Positions 1 through 32,926 are shown, numbered from the stretch's first letter. The stretch: 64,000 nucleotides of DNA from Cyanoderma ruficeps (GCA_008694505.1 VZDJ01000223.1:19398-83397), one strand, 5' to 3'. Notes: generated by a model not told the origin, from the letters alone. Translations and numbers: made by a program.

Positions 1-6028
<6,028 letters not shown>

Positions 6029-6064
6029 GTCTGCCCTCTAATGAAAGCTCGTCAACAGAAGTGT
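6029..6064 (-). other. Gene A 5' UTR part of the start-codon exon
   Basis: The acceptor TTTTTCTCCACAAG ends at 6065, leaving 36 untranslated bases before ATG. An alternative AG (CATTAG) lies closer to the ATG. Confidence 0.55.
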
Positions 6065-6626
6065 CTTGTGGAGAAAAAAAGTATTGGTCATTAAAAAGAG
6101 TAATACAATGCATGCCAGTGAGAAAGTTCCTTGCTTTTTAGCAAATCGATTCCTAGTTAGTCACCAAAATAAGCTCTTAAGAAGAAACCAATTAAATCGA
6201 CTTTGATTTGAATTTAAAAGTACCCTAGTCTGAACCCACGAGTAAGACTTAGACTTCCATAACATGTAGATCTTGCAACAGTAAATAGAACATCTGAATA
6301 TTGGGTATAGTTTGGTAAGTCACCCTGAATTCTGACAAGGTTTGAGTTTTTCACATAAAAGGATTTACAGTCATAGAAAAATCACTCTCTGTTTGGGTCC
6401 TTAATATGAGCACTGAGTCTTCAAGAGAGTACTTTCTTGCTGAAAGGATTAACTTTTTCTATTAAAAATGAAAAATTTCTTCATTTTATACCTCCTTCCT
6501 ATTTCCAGCTATCTAGTCTAAGCTAATTCAGCTGGGATATAAGAGGATTTATTAAGAGAATTCATGCATTTCTTTAAAAGTCCTGTCCTAGAATACAGAT
6601 TAGGAGTAGATTATTCAGTGTATTAC

Positions 6627-6664
6627 CTTTGGAGAGCAGCTTGTATCCTGGAATATGCCCAACC
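6627..6664 (-). other. Gene A candidate non-coding exon 2
   Basis: Thirty-eight nt bounded by acceptor TTTTACAG and donor AAAG|GTAATAC. Skeletal MYH genes usually carry two non-coding 5' exons, which is why this candidate is offered. It is not visibly homologous to the gene B candidate. Confidence 0.45.
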
Positions 6665-6881
6665 CTGTAAAATAGGAAGGGCGGTTGCTTCTTATTGCTA
6701 AACAGAATTTCATAAAATACTGTAGATTGAAAAATACAGACATGCATAAAAAGTAGACTAAAAATTTTTGCTCACATGGACACTCCCTCATGAATATGGT
6801 TGTTAGAGACAGAAGAAACGAAACAGGATATTGCAAGGACATTGTCCTCCTTCTTCAAGATCATGAAATGCATGCACTTAC

Positions 6882-6902
6882 CTGGAAGCCTTCTGCGGAG
6901 AC
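6882..6902 (-). other. Gene A non-coding exon 1
   Basis: From the predicted start site near 6901 to the donor CCAG|GTAAGTGC. About 20 nt; the 5' end is inferred only from TATA spacing. Confidence 0.6.
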
Positions 6903-6925
6903 AGGCTAGACTTGTCTCTGGCAGA

Positions 6926-6932
6926 TTTTATA
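6926..6932 (-). promoter_or_regulatory. Gene A TATA box
   Basis: TATAAAA on the minus strand (context ACACTATAAAATC). A splice donor lies about 45 nt downstream, giving a start site near 6901. Gene B has the same arrangement at 32858-32864. Confidence 0.85.
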
Positions 6933-6944
6933 GTGTCTCGCCTG

Positions 6945-6959
6945 CAGATGCTGCAGATG
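6945..6959 (-). promoter_or_regulatory. Gene A paired E-boxes
   Basis: Two CATCTG (CANNTG) sites at 6945-6950 and 6954-6959, nine bases apart and just upstream of the TATA box. The pair and its spacing are kept in gene B. CANNTG sites bind MyoD-family factors in muscle promoters. Confidence 0.65.
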
Positions 6960-6994
6960 GTCCCCCTTTCTTCGGTCAAAACATTTCTGGCAAA

Positions 6995-7004
6995 CCTTTT
7001 TTGG
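6995..7004 (-). promoter_or_regulatory. Gene A CArG box
   Basis: CCAAAAAAGG is a perfect CC(A/T)6GG serum response factor site, about 63 bp upstream of the TATA box. The aligned position in gene B carries two G substitutions in the core. Confidence 0.7.
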
Positions 7005-7023
7005 CCAAGCATTGTCTGTCAAA

Positions 7024-7064
7024 CTAAGGGCATAATTGTCACTTGATTTGAATGATATAATTAG
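7024..7064 (-). promoter_or_regulatory. Gene A distal conserved promoter elements
   Basis: An 18-bp element TGACAATTATGCCCTTAG (7024-7041) and an AT-rich element CTAATTATATC (7054-7064) are both kept exactly in gene B. The AT-rich site resembles MEF2/homeobox-type AT elements of mammalian Myh promoters; I do not recognise a factor for the 18-mer. Similarity between the two promoters continues to about 7220. Confidence 0.55.
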
Positions 7065-9211
7065 AACATTTTTATATCTTACTGACTACGTGAATACATC
7101 TATAAATAATTCGTCAAGAGTGTTAAGGAGGGAATCTAGACTACTCAAGGCACTTAGAGAACTTGCATGGTTCTATTGCTGCCTTTCTCAGTGATTTGCT
7201 CCTTGACCCATGGTAGTTTCCTTGGTATGTTTATACCACAACTTTTCAGACATGTAATGGTGATGACAACGCCTATGATGCTTTAGGAACATATGCATGG
7301 GGAGGAACAGAGAAAATATGTCAAAAACTAGCAAATAATGTTGGGAGCCACTTTTCAGTGGTATTTTCTAAAAAGCGGAAAGTAAAAATCTGTTACTGCT
7401 GAGTTTTCTGTATGGGACACTCTCAATAGCTGAAATGATTTGAAATACAGTGAGTTGGGAGCTTGATCCCAAGTAATGGGAGACTCCACTTTGATATGGA
7501 GCTCTTGAATAGATTCCTGAGCTGACTGTTGAGGAATCAAATGTTGCAAATGAGTTAAGGTTGCTTAAAGTATCACCATCAAAGGCATTAGTGAAAGAGG
7601 GTTCAATATAGATTTGCAAAAGCACAGCAAAGTTTGATGGCAGGGTGGTTCACTCTATTACTTGCTACAAAGATCAAGAAAAATCTACTAAGAATTCCTT
7701 TAGAATGATTTGCATAACAACAGGAGATGCAAAGGATAAGTGTAAAAAGCATAAGAAAAATCCTCCTGTTGACTTATGCGGCTCACAGAGGGCCCCTTGG
7801 TTTCTAAACTCCTGACAGAGTCCAGGTGCAGTTGGATCCAATCATAATACCAGATCTGGTGAACAATTTGTGTCTAAAGGGTTTTAGCAGAACTTAATCA
7901 TTGACTAATTTGACATTCATAAAGTGATTCAAAAGGATTTACTGTAATTCCAACAGTGACTTAATTATAGATCCCATAGCAACATTAAAACTATACTTGC
8001 TGTAGAATGCTTAAATGAACTCACACATGCATTCCCACAGACACAAAGGTGTGTATATAAATATTTAAGGGTTACACCTGTTAAAAGTTCCCTCTGAGTT
8101 CAGTGAAATATTCACTTCAAATGTCATGGAATTTCTCAGTGGGCAAGAGCTGAGCCTCAGGGAGTGGAGGATATTGCTCTGGTGATTCGGCTTTTGGTGA
8201 ATTTTTTGAAAATCAGTCCTTCATTTTTCACAAACTTCAGAGTTCATGAGTTTTGAGAGGCAACTCACTCCAAGGGAGATGCTGGTTGCAGCGTGCTGCA
8301 GTCCAGGAAAGCTCAAAGTGCCTCACTAAGGCCTGCTATTTATAGTGTTGCAAGATGTTTGGTTTTAGTCATCCATACATTTCCATCCTGGACACAATCC
8401 AGGTCAGTATTTACTGGTGCTTTCAAAATTCCAGTAGCAATGGTACTGGAGTTACCAAAACTCCAGCAACAAAGCTACCATTCTACTTGGCTGTGATCAA
8501 GGTAGGGAAAGTTCCAAGGCTTTCAGCAAGCGAGTGATTATTCCCTCTCTCATCCTTCACGTAAGCCAGGTAAGATGAGTTCCTGATACAGGCGCTGCTG
8601 CTCCCACCTTAGCCATGCAAGGGCTCTTGGTAGAGTCAAGGGACACTCATCAAGGCTTTATGGGAATTCCTGAGATTGTAGAGCAGACCTGAGTAGGAAG
8701 GAGGGATGCACTATCACACCAAAATAAAATATATGCTTACACATGCATAGATAATATATGTGTTTGTGTGTATTTATTTTTAAAATTGACTTTATTGACT
8801 TCTCAAGAAACTTTGCTTTGTCACTTTTGACAGTCATGCATTTCTTACTTGAAATTGATGTGTACTTGCACCTTGTATTGTCTGCATAAATAACAAGTTC
8901 CCTCTGTTAGATCTGGAGTTCCAGAGGTTCCCATATCCCTCCCTACCTCCAACTCCCAAAAAACAAGCATGCCATGCTTGTGCCAACTTTGGCATACAAT
9001 TCCAGCTGCTATTCATTCTGATATAACCTCATTCTTGCAGTGCCAAGATCAAAATAACACATTCACGGTCCCAGAAACACTTAACAACACAGCACCTTCT
9101 GTACCAAGGCATTAGAGGCAGCAGGATGTGTAATGCTGATGGTGAGGGATACAGAGATTTGCTGGTAGTCCAGGAGACTAACTGGTCCAGTTTTAGGAAA
9201 GGGTGTAATCA

Positions 9212-9330
9212 CAGTATCATAGAAACACAGAATTGTTTAGGCTGGAAAAGACCAGTCCAACTGTTATCTCAGGACTGCCAAGTCCACAGCTAAACCTTGT
9301 CCCCAAGTGCCACATCCACACTTAATCATT
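9212..9330 (-). mobile_element. CR1 LINE 3' fragment
   Basis: Resembles the reversed CR1 3' end (ATCATAGAAACACAGAATTG followed by GGCTGGAAAAGACC), degenerate; boundaries approximate. Confidence 0.6.
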
Positions 9331-11789
9331 TAGACTTTTTCAGATCCTTTAGATCTAAAGATATTTTTCTCCTGGTCATTTTCATTTCAATAATTAAAAT
9401 AGCTCAAAGAATAGCACAGCAAAATTGTTTGAAAAACAATGCCTGTGATCCAGTGCAATCTGCATCAGATAATTTCCTGTGCTCTAGGAACCCCTTCCAA
9501 GACTCCTCCGGCACATTTAGGACCCCAGATTGGAAGCCAAACCCAGAACTCACCCCTGAGCTGACTAAATGAGTTATGAGGACAGTGGAATATCTCAAAA
9601 GGCTAATTTTTGATATGGATTAGAAAGAAGAACTGCCCATTACCAGAGGATTGGCGTGGAAATTTTGAATTCTTGTCTAGTCCAATACATTAACGTAGAG
9701 AGCATTAATGATTAATAATGCAACCTCCACAAAATAATTCTTCATATAGGAATAGGGACCTCCTGCCAAATTTCTCTGTATCTTCAGCTTCTATTCACAA
9801 ATCCTTGGAGAAAGATGAGTCATTCAGTTCTGAGGAACATATACTGACCATAGCCTTGTTTGCCTTTTTTGGTTGAACAGCAGACACATACTGAACAGAC
9901 TACACTCAGGAGAGGTGAAAACTGGGAAGCTGAATTCCTTCTAGCTCTTGCCATGCCCAGCATTGAAGTCCTGTGTTAAAATTTCTCCATGCTCATTCAG
10001 GGAATTCAGGTTCCTCAAGTTTCCTGCTTCAGGCTCTTCACCAAGTATCTCTTCATTTCTCAGCAGCTGTCCTTTCAGGACAGAAATACCAACTGCAAAT
10101 AAGAGGGGGCTACCCTCTACACTGCTCAAGCAACTCATGTAACACCCATAGGAGACTACAACTGCTCCATACTGTATGGGCAGATGTTATTTTGGGTTCT
10201 AGTATTCATTGCCAACAAGTGCTTGTAGAAATCACTAATTAGGATTTGAAAGAAAAGCAGTGCTGACTTATCTGGTTCAAATACAGCTGTGGACATAGCT
10301 GAAAATAAAGCAGTTTGAGAATTATCTGTGACAATACATGTAATGTAGGATCCTATGAAGGGTTAAGATAGTCCCCAAAATTCAGTATGATTGCGCTTAT
10401 AAAGCACATCTCTCCTGAGCAGTCTCTTTTACAGCTGCTGCAAAGCATGTGCTAACTAGCAGTTCCTTGGATGCAGTGAATTGCAATCTTACAAAGTCTA
10501 GAGTGCTAATTGTTGCTTATCTCCCCAGCTTTCCACTGAATCCTTCATCCAGTCATCCTGTGTTTGCTGCAGGCTGAGGTGTCATCTGGGATCATATTTG
10601 TCACAAGTTCATCCCTGCCTCCAATACTCAGTGTTGCCTGTCCAGTATTTACATTGGGATATTGATATCAGCACTACCTAAGAATTTCTGGCAGAGCTTG
10701 CCTGGTGCTGTTGCCCTCACAGCAGATGTCCACAGGGCTGAAAACCTCCCTAAGGCAGAGGAGACTTGAGTTTCTACTTGTTGTAGAAATCCCTTCACTA
10801 CCTTGTCTTGTTCAGGTAGTCCATAACAGACCCTATCACAACATCCCTCATTTTCCTCCCGCTTCTGACAGAATGTCTGCAGCCCCACAGTGGAGCATTG
10901 CATAAGCAAGGAGCACTTTGACATAAAGCATAAACCTCTCTAATTTCCCCTGTGTATCCTTCCTACACAGTCCATACTGTCCCATGACTAGGCTCCTGTG
11001 ATGCATAAATTAATGCCCTACATTACCTCCATAATTCTGATCACAATCCCCTTCCTTGTAAAATTCCTACATTTGCAGCTATTCCTCTGTCATTTCTCAG
11101 CTTAAGTGTTCTTCCCGTAATGAAGCTGATCTCAGACTCTTATCATCAGGTTAGTAGTCTCATGGCAGATTTCTTTCCTTCTCTCTCCTCAAGTACAGAT
11201 GTCTGAAAATCATGGGGAACTTGTAGAGGAACTTGTGAAGCTTCCAAACACAGTAAAAGCTCCTACTTAAGAATCCATTAGTATATCACAGGACTTCCAG
11301 GTGGCTAATGTAATCCCATGGCATTAAGAGGGTTTATGGGGAAACCAAGAGAACTGCACTGCAGCAAGGATGGCTTTACTGGACAAATGAATTCAGCACC
11401 CCTCCCTCAACTCACTTTTTGAGAGCAGCACCAATAGTTTGTTTTCTTGGCCTCAATCCCTAAATTTTACAGTAAGTAGCAATAACACGGAAGAAACCCA
11501 ACAGGGCACCAGATGTTTCTCATGCATTGGTTGGAAGTCCACTGCATCCCACACTTCCTGGAAATTTTAGCATATTTTGGAATGGGGATAGAGATGAATT
11601 CTCCCCCTCCAACAACTCCAAATTTCTCACACAACCAGCTGCTCTCTGGGTAAGACGCCAGGTCTCTTTACCATGTGCTTCCTTCTTGGAAAATTTTATT
11701 ACATTTTCCCCATTAGTGAAATTATTAAAACATTCTTCATGTCATTTTCTTTTGGATGATTGCTTATTTTTCTTGTAACTTAACCAATC

Positions 11790-12110
11790 CTCTTGGTCTG
11801 CTCCCAGGGAACAAGGACAGGACGAGAGGACATGGCCTCCAGCTGTGCCAAGGGAGGTTTAGATTGGATATTGGGAACTTTTTTTCTCTGAAAGGGTTGT
11901 CAAGCCCTGGAACAGGCTGCCCAGGGCAGTGGTGGACTCCCCATTCCTGGAGAGATTTAAAAGATATGTGGGGACATGGTTTAATGTAGAGTTGGCAGGG
12001 CTAGGGTGATGGTTAAACATAAAGATTTTAGAGATCTTTTTCAACCCAAAAGGAAACCTCATGACACCATCACATTTTGGAGAGTACAAGCAGCAGGAGG
12101 AGCAATTGTT
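11790..12110 (+). mobile_element. CR1 LINE 3' fragment
   Basis: Contains the CR1 hallmarks GCCAAGGGAGGTTTAGATTG, TGGAACAGGCTGCCCAGGG and CCTGGAGAGATTTAAA in order. Boundaries approximate. Confidence 0.8.
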
Positions 12111-13749
12111 CTGATTTCTTTTCCTGCTTTTTATTCCTGCAGGCTCTTTAGGATACTGAGACACCACCTTCATCTCTTTTATTTTCCCTGTTTCTGCAAA
12201 ACTGTTTGGCATTATGTCCAGAATACTGAATAGCAGTCATTGCCAGCTCCTCCCCTTAATTATCAGTTAGGATTTGCAGAAATCTTTCAAAAAAATGATA
12301 TGGTTTCAGTATAGATTGCTTAAATTCACTTCTACAAGGAAATGAGTATTTAGTATCAGTGTCCTTATATTCTAGGAAAAGAAAAAAACCTATTTTGTTC
12401 AATGCTTTCATTCTGCCTTAAAAACATTTATGGCAATGTGAGAGCTAGCTGCTAGAATATCACTTTCTGGTCTAATGTTTTTTCTTGACAGACTCTAATT
12501 CATACATAGTGGAATACTATCCCTCCAAAATAAATGGCAACATCTGAATTCTAGAATCAGGATATTGACATCTAGCACTTTTGAGGTAAAAAACACACCA
12601 CCACCACCTCAAAACAGCAGAGACTGAGATAGTGACAGTGGCAGATACAAAAACCATGTGCGTGTGAATTAGAACTATACTTACAACTCTCCTAGAAAGA
12701 GCAGTGGCGTAGGAAGGAGTCTGAATGACTTGCTCGTTATTTCCCCCCACTGCCAAAAAACAGGATCTTAAATCCTTGCAGCATTTTTGGCTATCAAGTG
12801 CTGCTGTTTTGGCGCTGCTTTCATTAAGGTAGGGTCTGCCTAGACAGGTCAGTTTTCTCTGCAGCCTGTCATGGGTAGTCTGGCAGGGAATGCTCAGCCC
12901 CTGCTGCAGCAGCTTGTCTGCTGCTCTCTGTGTAAAATGAGAGCTCCCAGGAATGTTAGCAGAGGGGAGGCAGAAATGTCAGCAGCACTGTAGCAGCACT
13001 ACTCACCCCCATACTTCTGCTTGGATATGACTGGACACTGAGCCCTGGAGAGGGTAAGAGCACATTTTCCATGTTAAAAGCCTGGTTTTCAATTCAGTGT
13101 TGCACCATTAAGGTTCATGCGTTCAATGTTATGTTGAAACATGCTCAGTGTTATGAGCAGAACATGCTCAGTTCATAATTTTGATGTGACATCTGGCTGG
13201 AAATCTGGCATCGAACTAATGTTTCTGATAAATGTGGCTGAAGGAATAGGCTGAGGCAATTGCTGGAAGCAGTAAGTGGTTTCTGAGGAAGAACTACTGA
13301 GGATCATAACTGGTAAGACTTAAAAGCTGCAGGTAAAGAATAGGCCACCCATTCTTTACCATGGCAAATGTGAGCAAAAAATTCTGTTTCTTAGTGTGGG
13401 CACCTGTGAAGATAAGCTGAATGTCACAGGCTGGCCGTGGAGGGGCTGTGGTGGCCTTGCTATCCCTTCTGCTCTAGTCAGAGATTAATTTATGTAGATC
13501 TAATGCAGCTGTGATTTGCCTCCACTACATTTCAAAGAAAGTGAATGCACCTATCCTAGGGGGAGCTTTAATTATAAATCTGTTTCCAAGTAGGTTCCCA
13601 CAGAGTGGTATTCTTGGAAGTCTTGGAGTAAGTCTAAGCCGAACACGAGAGGCAAATAAACTGAATAACTGAACACAAGAGGCAAATAAATCCGATAATC
13701 TGGGATTAGAGGATGGGTGGTTTCAAGTGTGTGCCACTCATGCACCACA

Positions 13750-13895
13750 ATTCACACTTCTCCTGTCTCAACAGACACATCAGCAGAAGAGGTCTGGGCA
13801 GTAGATCCTTCCAAGGAGGTGACGCTCAGGATGCCCTTTCTATCCCCTGCCAAAGCAGCTGAGGAGCTCTTATTACAAAGGTGAGTGGGGTGGGA
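13750..13895. repeat. Weaker homologous spacer block (partner 38640-38775)
   Basis: Shared words such as GCAGCTGAGGAGCTC and GAGTGGGGTGGG occur in the same order in both spacers, indicating the spacers derive from one duplication unit. The core contains a CAGCTG E-box. Confidence 0.6.
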
Positions 13896-15074
13896 AACCT
13901 GGCAGACAGGAAGAGGTAACTGAAGCAGCAAGTAACTGTAAGAGCAGGCAGGAAGGGGAAGGAAAAGGAAATAATGAAGGAGCATGGTATTAACTCAGCA
14001 GGAAACTTGGTCACAACCTAAAATAAGCTCTCCTTGTGAGATCAAAGGTTCACGTAGCCCAACTTTCTGTCTTTGAAAGTGATGCTGAGGAAGGAGCATC
14101 AGCATAAAATACTTCTACAGAACACTCCTACCTCCAGTAATTTGTATTTATGGAGTCCCTAAGCAGAATGCATTGTCTGAGTACTTAAGACCTCATGGTG
14201 GAATTTTAAGTGATTAATTTCTCCAGGCACTTTTTAAACTCATAAAGCATTTTCTGAACACAAGCCATGTTACTGTGATCCTCTACTGACTAAGGGTAAC
14301 CCACAGAAAGCAAGATCTCGTTGCTGGTCCACAGGGGAGCAGAGCCCAGAGCAGGGTCCCCTCGATGGCTCCAGGCTGCCATCCCCTGGCACTGGGTGCC
14401 TGGAGCAGAGGGCCTGCTCAGCTGCTGTCCCGGGAGCTCCCTGTGACTGACAGCAGCCTGATGGGGCCAAGGGACTGGCACCCCCTGCTCCCTTCACTGG
14501 GAATAATGCTGGCGGCTTCCTGCCAAGGATCCCTAAAGGAACTGCTCTGTCCCTCTGTCAGCTGACAAGGCCCAAGCTGAGGAGAAAGCTGATGTGGCCT
14601 GTGCTGTCAGAGCAGAAGCCAAGGCCTGAGGGGAAAGGCACAGCCACAATCCCAGATGATGTCCTGGGCTCCGTGTCCTCTGCCTGATTGTCCATGGTGA
14701 CTGTACCCAGCTGGGACAAGGCTTTCCTGAGCTCTCCAGAGGGCCAGGGGAGTCAAGGTGAAGGCAGGGCTGGGTCTCCATAACCGTCATGTCAGAGCCA
14801 CCAGCCTGGCCAGGGCTTCTCCTGCAGCCTGGATATACCTTGAGGGACCTCTGGAGTGCGGCCCTACAGCCTTCCCTAAATGAGTGCTGGGAAAGCAGAG
14901 CTTGAGCAAAGGGACATGGATGGCCCCTTGCTGGATGGCACTGCTGGACCTTGGAGCAAGCCCTGCCTCTGCCTTCATCCTCACCCAGACAGGGGTTCCA
15001 GGATGGCAGCTATAAAATGCTGCACTTTCAGAGCTGCTGCCCAGCCTGTCTATTCCATTTGCTGGTTAAAAATT

Positions 15075-15784
15075 GAGAGGGGTTGCCCCATCCACCCCAA
15101 GGAGCCCCAGCTGACTGCTGGCAGTACCTGGGCAGCTGCTGTGTTGCCCATGGGACAGCACATCCCAGGAGAGAAAGGCCATGGAGCTGGGCCGGCTCAG
15201 GGCCATTGCAGGGACTCCAAAGGGGAACACTCTGGATTTGGGCTCTGAGCAGGGAGAGCAAACTCAGGCCCCATTCTGATGTTTAACCTTTCAGCTGGCA
15301 GTGGAGCTGTGCTGCAGAGTCTCTCTGGGGTAAGAATAGCAGCTGCTGCCTTGGGACACAGCACACATGTCCAGCTCCTCCACGGCAGCACGTTGCAGTG
15401 TGACATAGAAGGCAGCCTACCCGCCCAGGAATGTCTTCAGGCGCTATTTGTGGAAGCAAATCATCCCCACAAACAGGCACGACCCTGCACAGGAGTCTTA
15501 GGAGACCAGGGCTATTTTGGGCTTTTGACATTGAGGATGAAAGAAGACACATGATGGGCTGGTCCTCCTGGAGCCTCCTCCAAAGCTCCTGTCAGCCTTG
15601 TCCCCTCCTCCAGCAATGGCTCTTGTGAAGGCTGAGGGGCAGTTTGGTGTGGCCTTGGACCCCGGGAGGTGAGGGCAGAAGGAGCTGTGGGTTTGCTGGG
15701 GGGCAGGGTCAGCCTTGAGTGCCATCAGCAGTGCCCAGCTGTGCTCAGGGCAGGTTCTCCTTGAGGATGTGCCCCTGTCCCTGA
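15075..15784. repeat. Intergenic duplicated block, copy 3' of gene B
   Basis: About 710 bp nearly identical to 40385-41095, same orientation, about 0.7 kb downstream of the gene B poly(A) signal. Flanks are unrelated in sequence. I do not recognise it as a known repeat; it may be a conserved spacer element, a converted segment or an unlisted repeat. Confidence 0.9.
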
Positions 15785-16439
15785 GTCTCTTTCCAGTCAT
15801 TTACAGCTAACAGAGGTTCTCACACATTTTTTGTGCCATCTCCACTCTACCCAGACCCACCTGAATCTTTGGAGATTCCCTCAGGTGGGACTGCCCCCAA
15901 GAGGAGCAGCCATCTTCTAGGTGGGCTTGGGCAGGCACAGGTTCCCACAAAGAGGCCCTGGCTGTAGTGACAGAACCATGGTCTTTGTGACTGAAATCAT
16001 CTCTGTCAAGGAGCTGTCAATCCTTCTCAGTGCAATGCACTGCAGCTTCTGATGACCCACTCAGAGATTGGTGTTTAGGGTTTGTGAGGGCCAGCATCAC
16101 AAGCAAGAGTAGGAAAAGGAAAAAGGAAAAGGATCACGTTCTCTTGACTCTCCCATGGGAAAGAAGCTGTGCTGAAAGGACAATGGGAGAAGCATTAGGA
16201 GGATGTGAAGGCAGGAGCTGGAGAAGGAGCTGCTGGAGACAGGAGAGAGCACAGACTGGATTTTCAGGAGTCTCCACAGCAATGGCAAGCCTCTAAGTTT
16301 GCGGATCCTCAATCCAGCACTGGCACCGGCTTCTGCCTTGTCCCAGAGAGGAAAAGTAAGGAAACATCTTCTGCAACACAATTGCCCAATGAAAACAAAA
16401 CCCAAAGAAGGCACTGGTCATAGTGTGTATGCAGAGGAA
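15785..16439. other. A-B spacer next to the gene B 3' end
   Basis: No feature recognised. Confidence 0.5.
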
Positions 16440-16560
16440 TCTACTACAGTCTTTATTCACTAGACACTGAGTGGGTACAAAGACTCATGGCAGAAGGAAA
16501 GTGACCAAGAGGTTCACATTTTGTGCAGCCCTCAGGTCACTTTGCTGCCTCGTGACATTT
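16440..16560 (-). other. Gene B 3' UTR
   Basis: About 120 nt between the TGA at 16561-16563 and the expected cleavage site just below the AATAAA at 16452-16457. Short 3' UTRs are usual for sarcomeric MYH genes. Confidence 0.7.
16452..16457 (-). terminator. Gene B poly(A) signal AATAAA
   Basis: TTTATT on the plus strand, about 105 nt downstream of the gene B stop codon. It is the first canonical hexamer after the stop. Confidence 0.85.
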
Positions 16561-31275
<14,715 letters not shown>

Positions 31276-31311
31276 GTCTGCACTTCACTGATGATATGTC
31301 AGCTGATGACT
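31276..31311 (-). other. Gene B 5' UTR part of the start-codon exon
   Basis: A long pyrimidine tract and TTCTCAG acceptor end at 31312, leaving 36 untranslated bases before ATG, the same length as in gene A. Confidence 0.65.
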
Positions 31312-32577
31312 CTGAGAAGAAAAAAAAATATGATACTGATTATTTATTCTGTAATATTTGGGAATATTTTATCCTGTGCCTTGGTGTCTCTTCATACTCA
31401 GAGTATTTTAACCTGAGATAACTAGAAACTTAATTTTATGTCAAAATAAGGGTCTTTCGTGGATGTAGTCTAGGTCTTCAAATGTTCATTGATGACCTTT
31501 TCAGAATTGTGGATTTGGTGGTTTAAGAATACTGTGCCTGTAAGACAAGAGTGAATTTGTTGAACAAGTTTCACTAAGACATCACTATTAGGAAAGGAAA
31601 TAGAAGAAATTGTTAAAAGGATGAGCAGTGAAAGAAAACTACTGAAAAGCTGTAGTGTAGGTGACCTACAGTCTTGGAAAACAATGAATCTGTGGGACAT
31701 TCACCTATTTAATGGTAATGGAAACGTAGTGTGTAATTAATAAATTTTGCTAATGAAGTTCTCCACTGCAGAAAAAAAAAAGAAAAAAAGAAAAGAAATG
31801 CAGGCCTTGTGACCTTTTAATTTTCTGCCATAACTACTTTGCTCTATGCATTTGTCACCTTTCACTACAATACCAAAATAATTTCAGCCCCAAACTTCTT
31901 AGGTGAAATAAAATTCAATCATTGAAATTGGAATTTCCAAGGCTATATTAAAGGTCAAATAAATACTTACTGAAAAAATCTAGGAACACACGAGTTCTCA
32001 AAAGTCTTTTTAAAAAAGTGTTTCTTCAAGTGATTTATTAAGCATCTAAGGTACCTAAATTTTACCAACTGCACTTGAAAATCCTCTAGCTACTTTAGGA
32101 AAATTTATTCCCTCTTTATTCCTTAGGTAATAAATATATTTTTTGCCTGGAGTAAAAAAATGAATATCTAAGAAAGCTGAGAATTCTTGCACTCTACAAA
32201 GGTGGTTAGAAGGTCTGTATGTTCAGATGATTTAATAATTAATATATTCTTGAGCAGAACACAGGATTTAGCATTTTTTCCTGCTGTGCTTATCTGGTCC
32301 CATTCTCCTTCTGCCATAGTAAAGATGGGAAGGCAGCACACCTTGATTTATGTAGGGTCAGTTAAGCAGAACTGAAGAATGTCCCCGTGGGGATTTTCTG
32401 TTCTGTCATCAGTGCTCAGAGGCTTCAAACACAGCCTTGGGCACCCTCAGCACTTTCTACTGCAACCCCCCCAGGTCTGCACATAGGGTGAACCAGTGAA
32501 CCTTCCTGACACCCCACCCCAGAGGATCTGTCTCTGCCCCTAAGAATTTACTAAGTATTAGTAAATCAGCTTCTTAC

Positions 32578-32625
32578 CTCTCGTGACACCAGATGTGTGG
32601 ACTGTGGGCTGGCAGCTGGTCAGTA
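32578..32625 (-). other. Gene B candidate non-coding exon 2
   Basis: Forty-eight nt between acceptor GTTTTACAG and donor GAGAG|GTAAGAAG. Confidence 0.5.
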
Positions 32626-32814
32626 CTGTAAAACAGAAATGACACTTTCCAAATTGCTGCTGCACAGAAATCAAGAATGAAAACAGGCAAGTGCCTTGAA
32701 AACAGATTGATAATGGAGTCTCCTCCTGGACAGGAGCACCGGAGGCAGCAGGAATGTGGTGGCACATCAGGCTGCCATCCCCTTCCTGCCAGCCTGCAGA
32801 CCCCATCCTCTTAC

Positions 32815-32833
32815 CTTGGAGCTTTCTGTGAGC
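32815..32833 (-). other. Gene B non-coding exon 1
   Basis: From the TATA-predicted start near 32833 to donor CCAAG|GTAAG. The 5' end is inferred. Confidence 0.6.
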
Positions 32834-32857
32834 CAGGGCAGACGTGTTGCAGGGACG

Positions 32858-32864
32858 TTTTATA
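32858..32864 (-). promoter_or_regulatory. Gene B TATA box
   Basis: TATAAAA on the minus strand (context GCGTATAAAACG), with a donor about 45 nt downstream at 32814, exactly as in gene A. Confidence 0.85.
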
Positions 32865-32876
32865 CGCTCTCGCCTG

Positions 32877-32891
32877 CAGATGCTACAGATG
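32877..32891 (-). promoter_or_regulatory. Gene B paired E-boxes
   Basis: CATCTG at 32877-32882 and 32886-32891, with the same nine-base offset as in gene A. Confidence 0.65.
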
Positions 32892-32926
32892 CCTACTCTT
32901 TCTTCGGTCAAAAATATTTTGGCAAA

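Larger units (their letters stand above)
7221..15074. other. A-B intergenic spacer, main part
   Basis: Between the gene A promoter and the 710-bp block. Apart from the two CR1 pieces and the weak homologous block listed separately, I see no gene: open frames are short, overlapping and unsupported. The part from about 14290 to 15000 is noticeably GC-richer than its surroundings. Confidence 0.6.

Noticed and set aside
14270..15800. Several overlapping frames of 60-120 codons on both strands
   Set aside because: A GC-richer spacer lowers stop frequency; no domain, start context or splice structure, and frames differ between the two block copies.
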